Assembly: GCF_900128955.1 (NCBI RefSeq)
Contig: NZ_FQTY01000008.1
Span: 1-64,000, forward strand
Direction: 5' to 3'
From: Tissierella praeacuta DSM 18095
GTDB taxonomy: Bacteria; Bacillota; Clostridia; Tissierellales; Tissierellaceae
DNA: 64,000 nt
Below are positions 54,354 to 63,487 of this stretch, piece by piece. Both the position numbers and the translations under genes were made by a program. A model generated the notes under the pieces. That model saw only the letters and a program-made list of their open reading frames with translations. It had not been told where the DNA came from and did no database searches. Each line of letters begins with the position of its first letter. Position 1 is the first letter of the stretch.

Positions 54354-55820
54354 ATGTCCCATACTTTGATTAAGGGAGATAATTTAGAAGAACTAAAAAA
54401 ATTAAATCTAGATTTAAATGATGTGACAGTTCTAGACTCTTTATCCTTAAACAAAAAAAGCAGCCGAATAGGTTTGATAAAATCTATCTTTTTTACTGCA
54501 ATTGCCATATTCATATTCTTTATACCTTTAACCATAAAAGGAACAACAGATGTCCCTTTTGGTTTTATATACAATTTTTTTATAAAGGCCTTAGGAAACT
54601 TTGGACTATGGTTAATAACTTTAGTTATAGTATTTACAGGGATTTTAAGTGTATATGGAAAATTTTTTGCTAAAAAGAACACTATGCTAAATAACTATTT
54701 TGGTGAAGATTCTGTATTTCATCCTTTTTTATATTCATTAGGCGGCTTCTTCACCTTAGTATATACTCTTGATGCAACAATCCCTGGCTTTACAGGACCA
54801 GAGTGGATAGTAGGCTCTAGCACTGGAGGAACTGTTGTCCCAGCAATAGTAATGGGTGTTGCGTGGATAATCCCTGTAGGCTGTTTCTTTATGCCTTTCC
54901 TGTTGAATTATGGAGTAATAGATTTTGTAGGCTCATTGATGGAACCTTTAATGAGACCTGTCTTCAAAGTACCTGGAAGGGCAGCAGTAAATGCTATAGC
55001 ATCTTTTGTTAGTTCTTCATCTGTAGGGGTTTTAATTACAAATAAACTATATAATACAGGAGTTTATACAGAAAAAGAAGCTGTCCTAGTTGCTACAGGA
55101 TTTAGCGCAGTAAGCGTAGGCTTTGCTTACATGGTAATTAAAACGGCAGGCTTAGCTGATCATTTCTTAAAAGTATATTTTATAGCATTATTCATTACCT
55201 TATTGATTAGTGCTATAATGTCAAGAATACCACCTCTATGTAAAAAGAAAGATATTTATTATAATGGTAAAATCCAAACGAAGGATGATATTAAAGCACA
55301 AAGAAATAGAGGAAAGGGAATTATTAAAACTGGTTTTGATAGGGCTATAAAAAAATCTTATACTGCTAATAATATTTTTAGGGAAATAAAATCCAGTTTA
55401 ATTGATGGCTATGCTGTATTTCCTAAAGTATTGACATTATTAGCTTCTATGGGAATTTTAGGATTAATTGTTGCTGAGTATACTCCATTTTTTAATTGGA
55501 TAGGCGCTTTATTTGTTCCACTACTTAAATTATTCCAAGTACCTAATGCAGTTGAAATAGCTCCTTCTCTCCCAGTAGGAATTGCTGAAATGTTTTTACC
55601 AGTATTATTAATTGCTGATAAAGTAGAATTACTAGATATAGGTGCTAGATATGTAGTCACAACTATATCAATAGTTCAGATTATTTTCTTTTCTGAAACT
55701 ATAGTTGTAATGATGGCAGCAAAATTACCCGTGAAATTAAGTGAATTAATTATTTGTTTCTTTGAAAGAACTATTTTAGCTATACCGATAACTGCATTAT
55801 TTATGCATATATTGTTTTAA
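54354..55820 (+). CDS. YjiH-family membrane protein (Gate domain)
   Basis: A 488-residue protein of about ten helices related to YjiH and the nucleoside-recognition/Gate family (MEPLMRPVFKVPGRAAVNAI, SLPVGIAEMFLPVLLIADKV). GGAGG precedes the ATG, 37 bases after the hydrolase. A transport role for the hydrolase's substrate or product is inferred from linkage; no YjiH substrate is firmly known to me. A terminator follows. Confidence 0.85.
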   Translation: MSHTLIKGDNLEELKKLNLDLNDVTVLDSLSLNKKSSRIGLIKSIFFTAIAIFIFFIPLTIKGTTDVPFGFIYNFFIKALGNFGLWLITLVIVFTGILSVYGKFFAKKNTMLNNYFGEDSVFHPFLYSLGGFFTLVYTLDATIPGFTGPEWIVGSSTGGTVVPAIVMGVAWIIPVGCFFMPFLLNYGVIDFVGSLMEPLMRPVFKVPGRAAVNAIASFVSSSSVGVLITNKLYNTGVYTEKEAVLVATGFSAVSVGFAYMVIKTAGLADHFLKVYFIALFITLLISAIMSRIPPLCKKKDIYYNGKIQTKDDIKAQRNRGKGIIKTGFDRAIKKSYTANNIFREIKSSLIDGYAVFPKVLTLLASMGILGLIVAEYTPFFNWIGALFVPLLKLFQVPNAVEIAPSLPVGIAEMFLPVLLIADKVELLDIGARYVVTTISIVQIIFFSETIVVMMAAKLPVKLSELIICFFERTILAIPITALFMHILF

Positions 55821-55834
55821 ATATTAGAACTACA

Positions 55835-55864
55835 AAGGTGGAGTTTATTAAAATACTCCACCTT
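55835..55864 (+). terminator. terminator of the hydrolase-YjiH operon
   Basis: AAGGTGGAGT / ACTCCACCTT perfect arms, 10-base loop, followed by TTGTATTTTAT. Confidence 0.85.
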
Positions 55865-56013
55865 GTATTTTATACCATTTATATGGTTCTTACTTTTCTA
55901 AAACTTAGATTGTGTAAACTATATTTACCTCTCTTTTTAAATTAAACTTGATTTTTTTGAATATTTACAGTATTATAGTTGAAATACTTAATTATTTAAA
56001 GGAGTCAAGGAAA

Positions 56014-56484
56014 ATGGCTATAGAAAAAGTAAAAGATTATTTAAAGCAATTTAATAAAGTTGAAGATATTCTTGAACTGGAAAAGTCAACTGCTACAGTT
56101 CAATTGGCTGCAATAGCTTTAGGTACTGAAGAAGCAAGGATAGCAAAATCTCTATCCTTCTATGACGGAGATGGAGCCATGGTTATAGTAGTTGCAGGGG
56201 ATGCGAAGGTTGATAATAAAAAATTTAAAAATGAATTTAACTTTAAACCTAGAATGTTAACTCCAGAAGATACCATAAGCTTTACTGGACATGAAATTGG
56301 AGGTGTATGTCCCTTTGCTCTTCCAGAAAATGTAAAGGTATATTTAGATAATTCTATGAAAAGATTTACTACAATGTTTCCCGCCTGTGGCAGCAGCAAT
56401 TCTGCAATCGAGCTTACTTTAGATGAGTTAGAAAAAATATCTAAAAGCTCTAAATGGGTAGATGTTTGTAAAGGCTGGGAATAA
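56014..56484 (+). CDS. YbaK/EbsC-family aminoacyl-tRNA deacylase-like protein
   Basis: A 156-residue protein with the YbaK fold: TATVQLAAIALGTEEARIAK, MVIVVAGDAKVDNKKFKNEF, GHEIGGVCPFALPENVKVYL and PACGSSNSAIEL. Related enzymes hydrolyse mischarged Cys- or Ala-tRNAPro; substrate specificity cannot be told. ATG 56014 is chosen for AAAGGAG upstream; the frame opens earlier. It sits between a terminator and the convergent cobalamin operon. Confidence 0.92.
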   Translation: MAIEKVKDYLKQFNKVEDILELEKSTATVQLAAIALGTEEARIAKSLSFYDGDGAMVIVVAGDAKVDNKKFKNEFNFKPRMLTPEDTISFTGHEIGGVCPFALPENVKVYLDNSMKRFTTMFPACGSSNSAIELTLDELEKISKSSKWVDVCKGWE

Positions 56485-56490
56485 AATTAA

Positions 56491-56521
56491 ATGGCACAAG
56501 AAAACAACCCTCTTGTGTCAT
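56491..56521. terminator. terminator between YbaK and the cobalamin operon
   Basis: ATGGCACAAGA / TCTTGTGTCAT arms with one mismatch and a 9-base loop, between convergent genes; it overlaps the cobC stop by one base. Confidence 0.7.
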
Positions 56522-57087
56522 TAATTATAATTTAACTTCTTTATATATTTATATCCTTCGTCTATTGATATTATATTTATACTACCATTATCTACTTTAA
56601 ACCTAAAGAAATAATCTGGATTGTCAAATATCCATGATAGAGCTAATCGAATAACACAATCATGAGTAATTAATAGAATATTTTCATCCTGTCTTGATAT
56701 TTCTTCTAAGAATTCACTTATCCTACTATATACACCTAATATACTTTCACCTTTAGGTATAATATAATTTTGTGTATCATCTAACCATAGTTTAGTTTCA
56801 TTGGGATAGATTCTTGATATTTCCTCAAAGGTCTTTCCAGTAAAAATTCCAAAATTAATTTCCCTAATCCTTAAATCCTCCGTACCTTCTAACTCCAAAT
56901 TCTCTAAAGTTTCCACAGTTCGTCTTAGGGAACTATAGTATACCTTATCATAACTAAATTTTTTTAATAATTCTTTTGTATCTTTTATCTGCATTATACC
57001 TTTTTCTGTAAGGCTAGTATCATCTCTGCTAAAGATTCTTTGTATATTATCCTCTGATTCACCATGCCGTATCATAATTATATCCAT
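56521..57087 (-). CDS. cobC: alpha-ribazole phosphatase / histidine phosphatase
   Basis: A 188-residue phosphoglycerate-mutase-like protein with IMIRHGESEDN (catalytic His) and LLITHDCVIRLALSW (second His). In this position, last in a cobalamin operon, it most likely dephosphorylates alpha-ribazole phosphate or adenosylcobalamin 5'-phosphate. The start is set at ATG 57087, which overlaps cobS by 10 bases. Confidence 0.88.
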   Translation of the reverse strand: MDIIMIRHGESEDNIQRIFSRDDTSLTEKGIMQIKDTKELLKKFSYDKVYYSSLRRTVETLENLELEGTEDLRIREINFGIFTGKTFEEISRIYPNETKLWLDDTQNYIIPKGESILGVYSRISEFLEEISRQDENILLITHDCVIRLALSWIFDNPDYFFRFKVDNGSINIISIDEGYKYIKKLNYN

Positions 57088-57812
57088 AACATCACACCCC
57101 AAAAACCAAGTAAAGAAATGGTATCTCCTAATTCAATAACAGCACCATATACATCACCAGTAAATCCTCCTATTTTTTTATAAGCTATATAGGATATATA
57201 TTCCCCAGCTAAAAAGTTAATTAATAGTGGAATTATATACCTTATATCTAATAATAGTAATATGATTATATAAATAATCCCACTTATTATCATTAGAATT
57301 TTTGGATTACTTTGATGAAATAAATCTCCTAAGCCTCCAGGTCTTGCATTTTTCTTATATGCTATTATTCTAGCAACTACTAATCTGCTATTTGCAAATG
57401 ATAAAACTATAGCCAATGGTAGATTTTTAATGCTATAAATTAATATAAATTTAAACATAATTAATAGAATTAAACTAAGTACTCCAAAAGCTCCTATTCT
57501 ACTATCCTTCATTATTTCCAAAGTTTTTTCCTTATCTCTATTAGATAAGAAGCCATCAAAAGTATCTGAAAGACCATCTAAATGCAGTCCACCTGTTGCT
57601 ATTATTGTAGTTAATAATCCTAAAAAAGATGCAATTAAATTATTATAAGGATAAATTAAATAATATACTAATCCTCCCAATGCTCCTATAATTGCTCCCA
57701 CTAATGGAAGAAAAAATATGCTATATTTAATATTTTTCCCACCAAAGTCTACATTTATATTAATAGGTATATGGGAAAAAAATTGTAAAGAAAGTATAAA
57801 TCCCTTTATCAT
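57078..57812 (-). CDS. cobS: adenosylcobinamide-GDP ribazoletransferase
   Basis: A 244-residue membrane protein with the CobS pattern: MIKGFILSLQFFSHIPI at the start, then GGLHLDGLSDTFDGFLSNRD, DSRIGAFGVLSLIL and GGFTGDVYGAVIELGDTISL. It joins alpha-ribazole to adenosylcobinamide-GDP in the membrane. ATG 57812 overlaps the cobU stop as ATGA (4 bases), a strong coupling sign. Confidence 0.94.
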   Translation of the reverse strand: MIKGFILSLQFFSHIPININVDFGGKNIKYSIFFLPLVGAIIGALGGLVYYLIYPYNNLIASFLGLLTTIIATGGLHLDGLSDTFDGFLSNRDKEKTLEIMKDSRIGAFGVLSLILLIMFKFILIYSIKNLPLAIVLSFANSRLVVARIIAYKKNARPGGLGDLFHQSNPKILMIISGIIYIIILLLLDIRYIIPLLINFLAGEYISYIAYKKIGGFTGDVYGAVIELGDTISLLGFWGVMLWI

Positions 57813-58345
57813 TTGATTTTCACTGGTATGCCACAGCATACCAAATAAACCTCATCTGCTAAAGATGCTAGTCTTTGGTTTACCCTTCCTTGAATATCTC
57901 TAAAAACCCTAGATATATGATGTTCTGGAACTATGGAATCTCCCACCTCGTTAGTTACCAAAATTAGATTATAGTTTTTTAATCTGATTTCTTTAACCAA
58001 ATTTTCCAACTCTAAAACCACTTTGTTTTCTATTTTTTTTTGAAGATTATAGTCTATATAATCGGTATCCTTTGATATATCAAACATTATATTAGATGTA
58101 AGGACAGTTATACAATCAAGGAGATAGTTTTCCTCTTCACCTATGGAATCTTTAATACCATAATTCCCCTCATAGGTTCGCCATTTTTTTGGTCTAGATT
58201 TTTGATGAAGTTTTACTCTTTCTCCCATCTCAGTATCTGTTATTTTAGATGTTGCTATATATACTACATCTGTTTTATCTTTATATAGACTTTCTGCAAA
58301 ACTACTTTTACCTGAACGAGCCCCACCTGTAACTAAAACTATCAT
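57809..58345 (-). CDS. cobU: adenosylcobinamide kinase / guanylyltransferase
   Basis: A 178-residue enzyme: P-loop VTGGARSGKSSFAE at the start, KWRTYEGNYG, LLDCITVLTSNIMFD and LVTNEVGDSIVPEHHISRVF. It phosphorylates adenosylcobinamide and adds GMP. AGGTGAG precedes the ATG. It follows cobT by 14 bases. Confidence 0.95.
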   Translation of the reverse strand: MIVLVTGGARSGKSSFAESLYKDKTDVVYIATSKITDTEMGERVKLHQKSRPKKWRTYEGNYGIKDSIGEEENYLLDCITVLTSNIMFDISKDTDYIDYNLQKKIENKVVLELENLVKEIRLKNYNLILVTNEVGDSIVPEHHISRVFRDIQGRVNQRLASLADEVYLVCCGIPVKIK

Positions 58346-58359
58346 CTTCTCACCTTCAT

Positions 58360-59433
58360 TTATTCTTCTCTTATATCCACTAGTGCAGAGCTACTTAAGG
58401 ATACCTCTTCAAATGTCCCCATATTTTCCAATGTATACATTCCAGCTTCTATAATCTGGAAAGCTAATGGACATCCTGTACCCTCTCCTAATCTCATACC
58501 TAGATTTAACATTGGTTTTAGTTGCAGTTCCTCCATTACATATTTTGCTCCTGGTTCTCCTGATAAATGAGATGGAATTATATATTCTTTAACTAGAGGA
58601 TTTAATTTAACAGCACAAAGAGCTGCTGATGATGATATAAATCCATCTATTACTATAGGTTTTTTGTTTTTAGCAGCTGATAAAAATAATCCACACATAC
58701 CTCCTATATCAAAACCACCTACTTTTGCTATTGTATCTATTGGATCTTCTTTATTGGGTTTGTTCAACTCTATTCCTTTTCTTATTACAGCCTTTTTATT
58801 AGTATGTTGCTCATCAGTAAGACCTGCACCTTTACCACAAGTTATATCTACATCTAAATCTGCCAATACAGATAAAACTGCGGCTGCAGTAGTAGTGTTT
58901 CCTATACCAACTTCCCCAGTACCTAAAATATCATATCCTTCACCATATAATTTATCACCAATTTCAATACCTATTTCTATAGATTTAATTGCTTCATCAT
59001 AGGTCATTGCTGGTTCTTTTACAAAATTCTTTGTTCCATCTGCTATCTTTCTATTTATTATTCTAGGATCATTTATTTCTCCTATTACTCCCACATTTAC
59101 CGTTACAATATCTGCATTAGCATATTTCCCTAAAGTTGCAACTCCCGTTACTCCCTTTGGCATACTCTCCGTCAATACCTTAGTAAAAATTTGAGGTGCT
59201 GAACTCACCCCTTCATCGGCTACTCCATTGTCACTACACATTACAACTATTGCTCTTTTATCAATTCTATTAACTACTTTTCCAGTCATACCTGCTATCT
59301 TTATAGTAGCCTCCTCTAAAGTACCTAAACTGCCCATAGGCTTAACTAATGCATCCCATTTTTCTCTTGCTAGTTTCTTAGCCTCATCCTTTGAAGGATT
59401 TATTGAACTTATAGTTTCTTTTAATAGATTCAT
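58360..59433 (-). CDS. cobT: nicotinate-nucleotide--dimethylbenzimidazole phosphoribosyltransferase
   Basis: A 357-residue CobT: KWDALVKPMGSLGTLEEATI, MCSDNGVADEGVSSAPQIFT, GTGEVGIGNTTTAAAVLSVL, SHLSGEPGAKYVME and GMRLGEGTGCPLAFQ. It activates the lower-ligand base as alpha-ribazole phosphate. GGGTGG before the ATG. It follows the cysteine-rich small gene by 19 bases. Confidence 0.96.
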   Translation of the reverse strand: MNLLKETISSINPSKDEAKKLAREKWDALVKPMGSLGTLEEATIKIAGMTGKVVNRIDKRAIVVMCSDNGVADEGVSSAPQIFTKVLTESMPKGVTGVATLGKYANADIVTVNVGVIGEINDPRIINRKIADGTKNFVKEPAMTYDEAIKSIEIGIEIGDKLYGEGYDILGTGEVGIGNTTTAAAVLSVLADLDVDITCGKGAGLTDEQHTNKKAVIRKGIELNKPNKEDPIDTIAKVGGFDIGGMCGLFLSAAKNKKPIVIDGFISSSAALCAVKLNPLVKEYIIPSHLSGEPGAKYVMEELQLKPMLNLGMRLGEGTGCPLAFQIIEAGMYTLENMGTFEEVSLSSSALVDIREE

Positions 59434-59452
59434 ATGTATTCCACCCTTTTTA

Positions 59453-59707
59453 TTATTTATTTCTTTTCATATTGTTTCTCTCAATTAATTTTTTGTTTAT
59501 ATAATCGTATCCATTTGGTCTATGCGGTATAAGGCAGTTGGAGCAATCTTTAACACCATAATTTTCTATATGATTTCCACCACAATCCTCCATAAGATAT
59601 AATGGACAATAACAAAACATACAATTAAATTCTTCCTCATTTTCTACCTTATGACATGGAAAATATTCGCAAGCTGTATTTCTATAGAATCTATATGAGT
59701 TCTCCAC
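59453..59707 (-). CDS. cysteine-rich small-domain protein of the cobalamin operon
   Basis: An 84-residue protein with eight Cys at 13, 18, 29, 32, 34, 42, 55 and 58, arranged as pairs (NCMFCYCPLY, DCSNCLIPHRPNG). It matches the 'cysteine-rich small domain' often found within or fused to cobalamin genes of anaerobes; a metal or Fe-S site is plausible. Its function is unknown. The ATG follows directly after the cbiJ stop (no gap), so it is translated from the same mRNA. Confidence 0.8.
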   Translation of the reverse strand: MENSYRFYRNTACEYFPCHKVENEEEFNCMFCYCPLYLMEDCGGNHIENYGVKDCSNCLIPHRPNGYDYINKKLIERNNMKRNK

Positions 59708-60451
59708 TTACTTTCCCCCCTTATTTTTTTCCCTAATTACTTTTTCCACTAAATCTAAATCATTGATTCCTCTTTCATATTCTCTGCCTATTACTATTGG
59801 TTTTATGCCTAGTTCCTCACAAGCTAATAATTTTTCTAGAGTACCACCCTTATCCCCACTATCTTTCATAACACAATATTCTGTCTTGTATTCCTCAAGC
59901 ATAGCTTTATTATATTTTTTAGAAAATGGACCTAATACTGCCACTATATCTTTCATCTGTATATTATATTTTCTACATTCTTCTATGCTTTCAATAGCTG
60001 GAAGTATTCTATAGATAAATCTATTATTTCCTCGTATTTTCTCAAAATCTCCAATATTTTTAGATCCTGTAGTAAAAAATACTGTGCCAGAAATTGTTGA
60101 TAGATAGTCATAGGCTTCCTCATAGTTATTTAAATAAATAGCATTTCCCCCTAGATATGTTTTATCCCTCATATATCTAATATAATATATTTCCAAATCC
60201 TTTGCTACCTTTTTAGCATTTTGTGATACTATTTCAGCATATGGATGTGTTAAATCTACTATTAAAGAAATTTGATTTTCTTTACAAAATTCTACCATTT
60301 CCTGATAATTCATTCTTCCAACTAATACCCTATTACTATTTATAAACTCTTTTCCTCCATCTGTAGCTATGGTAACAATATAGTTATTTAAGTCCTTTAT
60401 TCTATCTACTATTTCCCTAGCCTCACTGGTACCACCTATTATCCAAATCAT
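59708..60451 (-). CDS. cbiJ: cobalt-precorrin-6A reductase
   Basis: A 247-residue CbiJ/CobK: MIWIIGGTSEAREIVDRIKD (NADPH-binding start), LIVDLTHPYAEIVSQNAKKV, VFFTTGSKNIGDF and VLGPFSKKYNKAML. It reduces cobalt-precorrin-6A in the corrin ring pathway. It overlaps cbiH by 4 bases. Confidence 0.93.
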   Translation of the reverse strand: MIWIIGGTSEAREIVDRIKDLNNYIVTIATDGGKEFINSNRVLVGRMNYQEMVEFCKENQISLIVDLTHPYAEIVSQNAKKVAKDLEIYYIRYMRDKTYLGGNAIYLNNYEEAYDYLSTISGTVFFTTGSKNIGDFEKIRGNNRFIYRILPAIESIEECRKYNIQMKDIVAVLGPFSKKYNKAMLEEYKTEYCVMKDSGDKGGTLEKLLACEELGIKPIVIGREYERGINDLDLVEKVIREKNKGGK

Positions 60452-61170
60452 TTTATATTATATCCCCTAGGTGTGATAATTCTATTATTCTTTATATAAG
60501 AATTTGAATTTCCTATAAGGAGTACAGATAGCATGTCTACCTTTTCATAATCTATATTATCTAAAGTAGTAACTGTTATTTCTCTCCCTGCTCTGCCTGA
60601 ATTTTTAACTATACCTACTGGAGTACTTCCCTTTCTATGGTTTAAAATTATATTTACAGCCTTCTCTAGATGAGTTTTTCTTCCCTTTGATTTAGGATTA
60701 TATATGGTAATGACAAAATCTGACTCTGCTGCTTTTTCTAATCTATTTTCTATTACTTCCCATGGAGTTAATAAATCAGATAAACTGATGGAAGCGTAAT
60801 CATGCATAATAGGGGATCCTAGTTCTGCCGCTGCTGAAAATGAAGCAGTTACGCCAGGTATTACTTCTACTTCTATATCTTCTGCTAACTCAAGAATTGG
60901 CCCCGCCATTCCATAAAGCCCTGCATCTCCTGTACTTACTATTGCCGTATCCTTTCCATTTCTCACCATATCTATGGCAACTTTACACCTCTCTATTTCT
61001 CCTTTCATTCCTGTAGAAAACAATTCTTTTCCTTCTACTAGATCCCCAAGATATTCAATATATGGTGTATATCCCACTATTACATCACTAGATCTTATTA
61101 CTTCTACTGCTTTATAGGTCATATGCTCTCTTCCACCTGGACCTATTCCTACTACGTATAATTTAGCCAT
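60448..61170 (-). CDS. cbiH: cobalt-precorrin-3B C17-methyltransferase
   Basis: A 240-residue SAM-methyltransferase: LYVVGIGPGGREHMTYKAVE, VSTGDAGLYGMAGPILEL, VIPGVTASFSAAAELGSPIM and DFVITIYNPKSKGRKTHLEK. It makes the C17 methylation and ring contraction precursor (CbiH/CobJ). No extra C-terminal domain. It overlaps cbiG by 8 bases. Confidence 0.95.
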   Translation of the reverse strand: MAKLYVVGIGPGGREHMTYKAVEVIRSSDVIVGYTPYIEYLGDLVEGKELFSTGMKGEIERCKVAIDMVRNGKDTAIVSTGDAGLYGMAGPILELAEDIEVEVIPGVTASFSAAAELGSPIMHDYASISLSDLLTPWEVIENRLEKAAESDFVITIYNPKSKGRKTHLEKAVNIILNHRKGSTPVGIVKNSGRAGREITVTTLDNIDYEKVDMLSVLLIGNSNSYIKNNRIITPRGYNIK

Positions 61171-62188
61171 TTCTTATCTCCTTTGATATTGATATTGTAA
61201 TCCCATTATGTTTAGATTTATTTACAATTAATTCTCCCCCAAGTAAATATGCAGAAGGCTCTGATACTGAATAAACACCTATATTATCCTTAACAAATTG
61301 AGATTTATCAAATTTATCTTGTACTTCTTTTATTTCATCTATAGTAAATATTTTCATTGGACAATTAAAATGCTTTGATGCATCTATAATTCCTTTTTCA
61401 TTTTTTTTAACCTCAACTGTACCAATAGCTTTTATACTATTAACAGATAATTTTGCCTTATAAAAAACTTCTTCTATAGCTTCTATTATCCTCATAGCTT
61501 CTATATCTTTCCTGCATCCTACTCCAATATTAATATTCCTTGGTCTTAAATATGCAATTGGTATATTGATATTCTGTAAATTTATATCCTGAGAGCTGAC
61601 AATAATCATACCATCTATATTAGGATTCATATGGTCCAAATCTTCCAATACTGTAAGATTAGGATAATTTATTATTTTATTATCCTCTGAATAAAATCCT
61701 ATGTTTTTTCCATTTACCATCATAGCTGTTATCTTTTTTATAGATTCCATGTCTTCCAAATAATATTTATTCCTCTTGGCAAATAAATCTACAGCTTCTA
61801 TTTTTCTATTATCTGATGCTGTTGTAATAACTGGAATTGCATTTATCTTTTCTCCCAACCATTCTGATAGTTCATTTGCCCCTCCTAGATGTCCAGATAA
61901 TAGAGATATGGAAAATCTTCCGCAATCATCTATAACTACAACAGCTGGATCTTTTATTTTATCTTTTATATATGGAGTTATCATTCTCACTGCTATTCCA
62001 GTTGATGAGATAAATACTAAACCATCATATTCATTCCAAACATAATTCATTATCCCTTTTATCTTATCTTCTACTTCTCCATTAGCATAGTGAGTTAATA
62101 GATACTTTCCATCATCTTTATTTAGATTTTTTAGCCTATCACCTATTTCTTTCCCTTTTTCCGTAAATGATAGACAAGCTATTTTCAT
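61163..62188 (-). CDS. cbiG: cobalt-precorrin-5A hydrolase
   Basis: A 341-residue CbiG with the N-terminal domain (LVFISSTGIAVRMITPYIKD, DDCGRFSISLLSGHLGGANE), a mid linker and a C-terminal domain (NINIGVGCRKDIEAMRIIEA). It opens the delta-lactone ring and releases acetaldehyde, a step typical of the anaerobic route. ATG overlaps the cbiF stop by 4 bases. Confidence 0.95.
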   Translation of the reverse strand: MKIACLSFTEKGKEIGDRLKNLNKDDGKYLLTHYANGEVEDKIKGIMNYVWNEYDGLVFISSTGIAVRMITPYIKDKIKDPAVVVIDDCGRFSISLLSGHLGGANELSEWLGEKINAIPVITTASDNRKIEAVDLFAKRNKYYLEDMESIKKITAMMVNGKNIGFYSEDNKIINYPNLTVLEDLDHMNPNIDGMIIVSSQDINLQNINIPIAYLRPRNINIGVGCRKDIEAMRIIEAIEEVFYKAKLSVNSIKAIGTVEVKKNEKGIIDASKHFNCPMKIFTIDEIKEVQDKFDKSQFVKDNIGVYSVSEPSAYLLGGELIVNKSKHNGITISISKEIRNG

Positions 62189-62943
62189 TTTGATGCACTC
62201 CTAAACTTATGGGTAAAGCTTGGGTCATATAACTTTGACCTTTCATATTCTCCTTCTATAAAATCCCCTACTAAAATTTGTGCCATTTTATTAATGCCTT
62301 CTTCCTTTACCTTTTTCTCTATATCTTTAAGTGTTCCATATATTATCTTCTCATCTTCCCAAGTAGCCTTATATATTATGGCTACTGGCACATCATCTCT
62401 TCCATAACCCTTTACTAATTTTTCTACTACTCTACTTATTTCTTGCACTGATAAAAATATTGCCATGGATGCTTTATGTTTAGCCAAAGACTCTAAGTCT
62501 TCTTCCTTTGGTACTGGAGTACGCCCCTCTATTCTAGTTAATATAATTGTTTGACTAACATCTGGAAGTGTAAACTCTTTTTTTATAGATGCACAGGCTC
62601 CAGTAAAAGAACTAACTCCAGGAACTACTTCGTAAGAAATTTCCTTATTATCTAATAAATCCATCTGTTCTCTTATGGCTCCATATATTGTAGGATCTCC
62701 TGTATGTAATCTAACTACCTTTAAATCATCTTTTACTGCCACATCCATTACTTCAATTACTTCTTCTAATGTCATTGAGGCAGAATTATATGTTTTAGCT
62801 CCTTCCTTGCAAAATTCCAAATGTTCCTTAGATACTAAAGAACCTGCATATATAACTACATCAGCTTCCTCCAAAAGCTTTCTCCCCTTAACTGTAATTA
62901 AGTCTACATTCCCTGGTCCTGCACCTACAAAACTAATCATCAT
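62185..62943 (-). CDS. cbiF: cobalt-precorrin-4 C11-methyltransferase
   Basis: A 252-residue SAM-methyltransferase: SFVGAGPGNVDLITVKGRKL, VVRLHTGDPTIYGAIREQMD, VVPGVSSFTGACASIKKEFT and VAIIYKATWEDEKIIYGTLK. The CbiF/CobM type. Start codon overlaps cbiT by 11 bases. Confidence 0.95.
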   Translation of the reverse strand: MMISFVGAGPGNVDLITVKGRKLLEEADVVIYAGSLVSKEHLEFCKEGAKTYNSASMTLEEVIEVMDVAVKDDLKVVRLHTGDPTIYGAIREQMDLLDNKEISYEVVPGVSSFTGACASIKKEFTLPDVSQTIILTRIEGRTPVPKEEDLESLAKHKASMAIFLSVQEISRVVEKLVKGYGRDDVPVAIIYKATWEDEKIIYGTLKDIEKKVKEEGINKMAQILVGDFIEGEYERSKLYDPSFTHKFRSASK

Positions 62944-63487
62944 ATTTCACTCCTTTTACTATAAATATTGGGTTTTGTCCTTTTAAAAGCCCTATTTTAT
63001 CCATGACAGATATTTGTACTAATTGTACTTCTATATCTCTATAATTATATTTATTTAATAGTTCCATAAACTGGTTTAAATTTTTTAGGGTTATAAAATT
63101 CCCACATAATATTCCCTTATGTTCTAAATTTTCTTCTAAATATAAAAATATCTCTTCTAATTTACCACCAGAGCCGCCTATAAAACATTTATTAAACTTT
63201 TGATTTGGAAGATTTTGGGGAGCTTCTCCATGTACTATATTAACTTCTACATTGAATTTATTAGAATTACATTTAATTAATCTTATTCCTTCTTCTTCTC
63301 TTTCAATTGACCAAACCTTAGCACCATGAGCAGCTGCTTCTATAGATACAGAACCTGTTCCTGCTCCTATATCAAGTAGTCTATCTCCTTCTTCTATTGA
63401 CAGATATCCCATAATTAATATTCTAATATTAAATTTAGTCATGGGAATATTTCCCCTTATAAAATCTTCATCTTTAACCCATTTCAT
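62933..63487 (-). CDS. cbiT: cobalt-precorrin-6B C15-methyltransferase (decarboxylating) CbiT
   Basis: A 184-residue protein: MKWVKDEDFIRGNIPMTKFN, GDRLLDIGAGTGSVSIEAAA (SAM motif I), NIVHGEAPQNLP and KCFIGGSGGKLEEIFLYLEE. It is separate from CbiE, as in many anaerobes (fused as CobL elsewhere). The ATG at 63487 gives the family start; a TTG at 63493 is also possible. It overlaps cbiE by 14 bases. Confidence 0.94.
   Translation of the reverse strand: MKWVKDEDFIRGNIPMTKFNIRILIMGYLSIEEGDRLLDIGAGTGSVSIEAAAHGAKVWSIEREEEGIRLIKCNSNKFNVEVNIVHGEAPQNLPNQKFNKCFIGGSGGKLEEIFLYLEENLEHKGILCGNFITLKNLNQFMELLNKYNYRDIEVQLVQISVMDKIGLLKGQNPIFIVKGVKYDD

Noticed and set aside
54293-54682. 129-codon minus frame at the start of the YjiH gene
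   Set aside because: Shadow of YjiH, which has a good ribosome site and family motifs.
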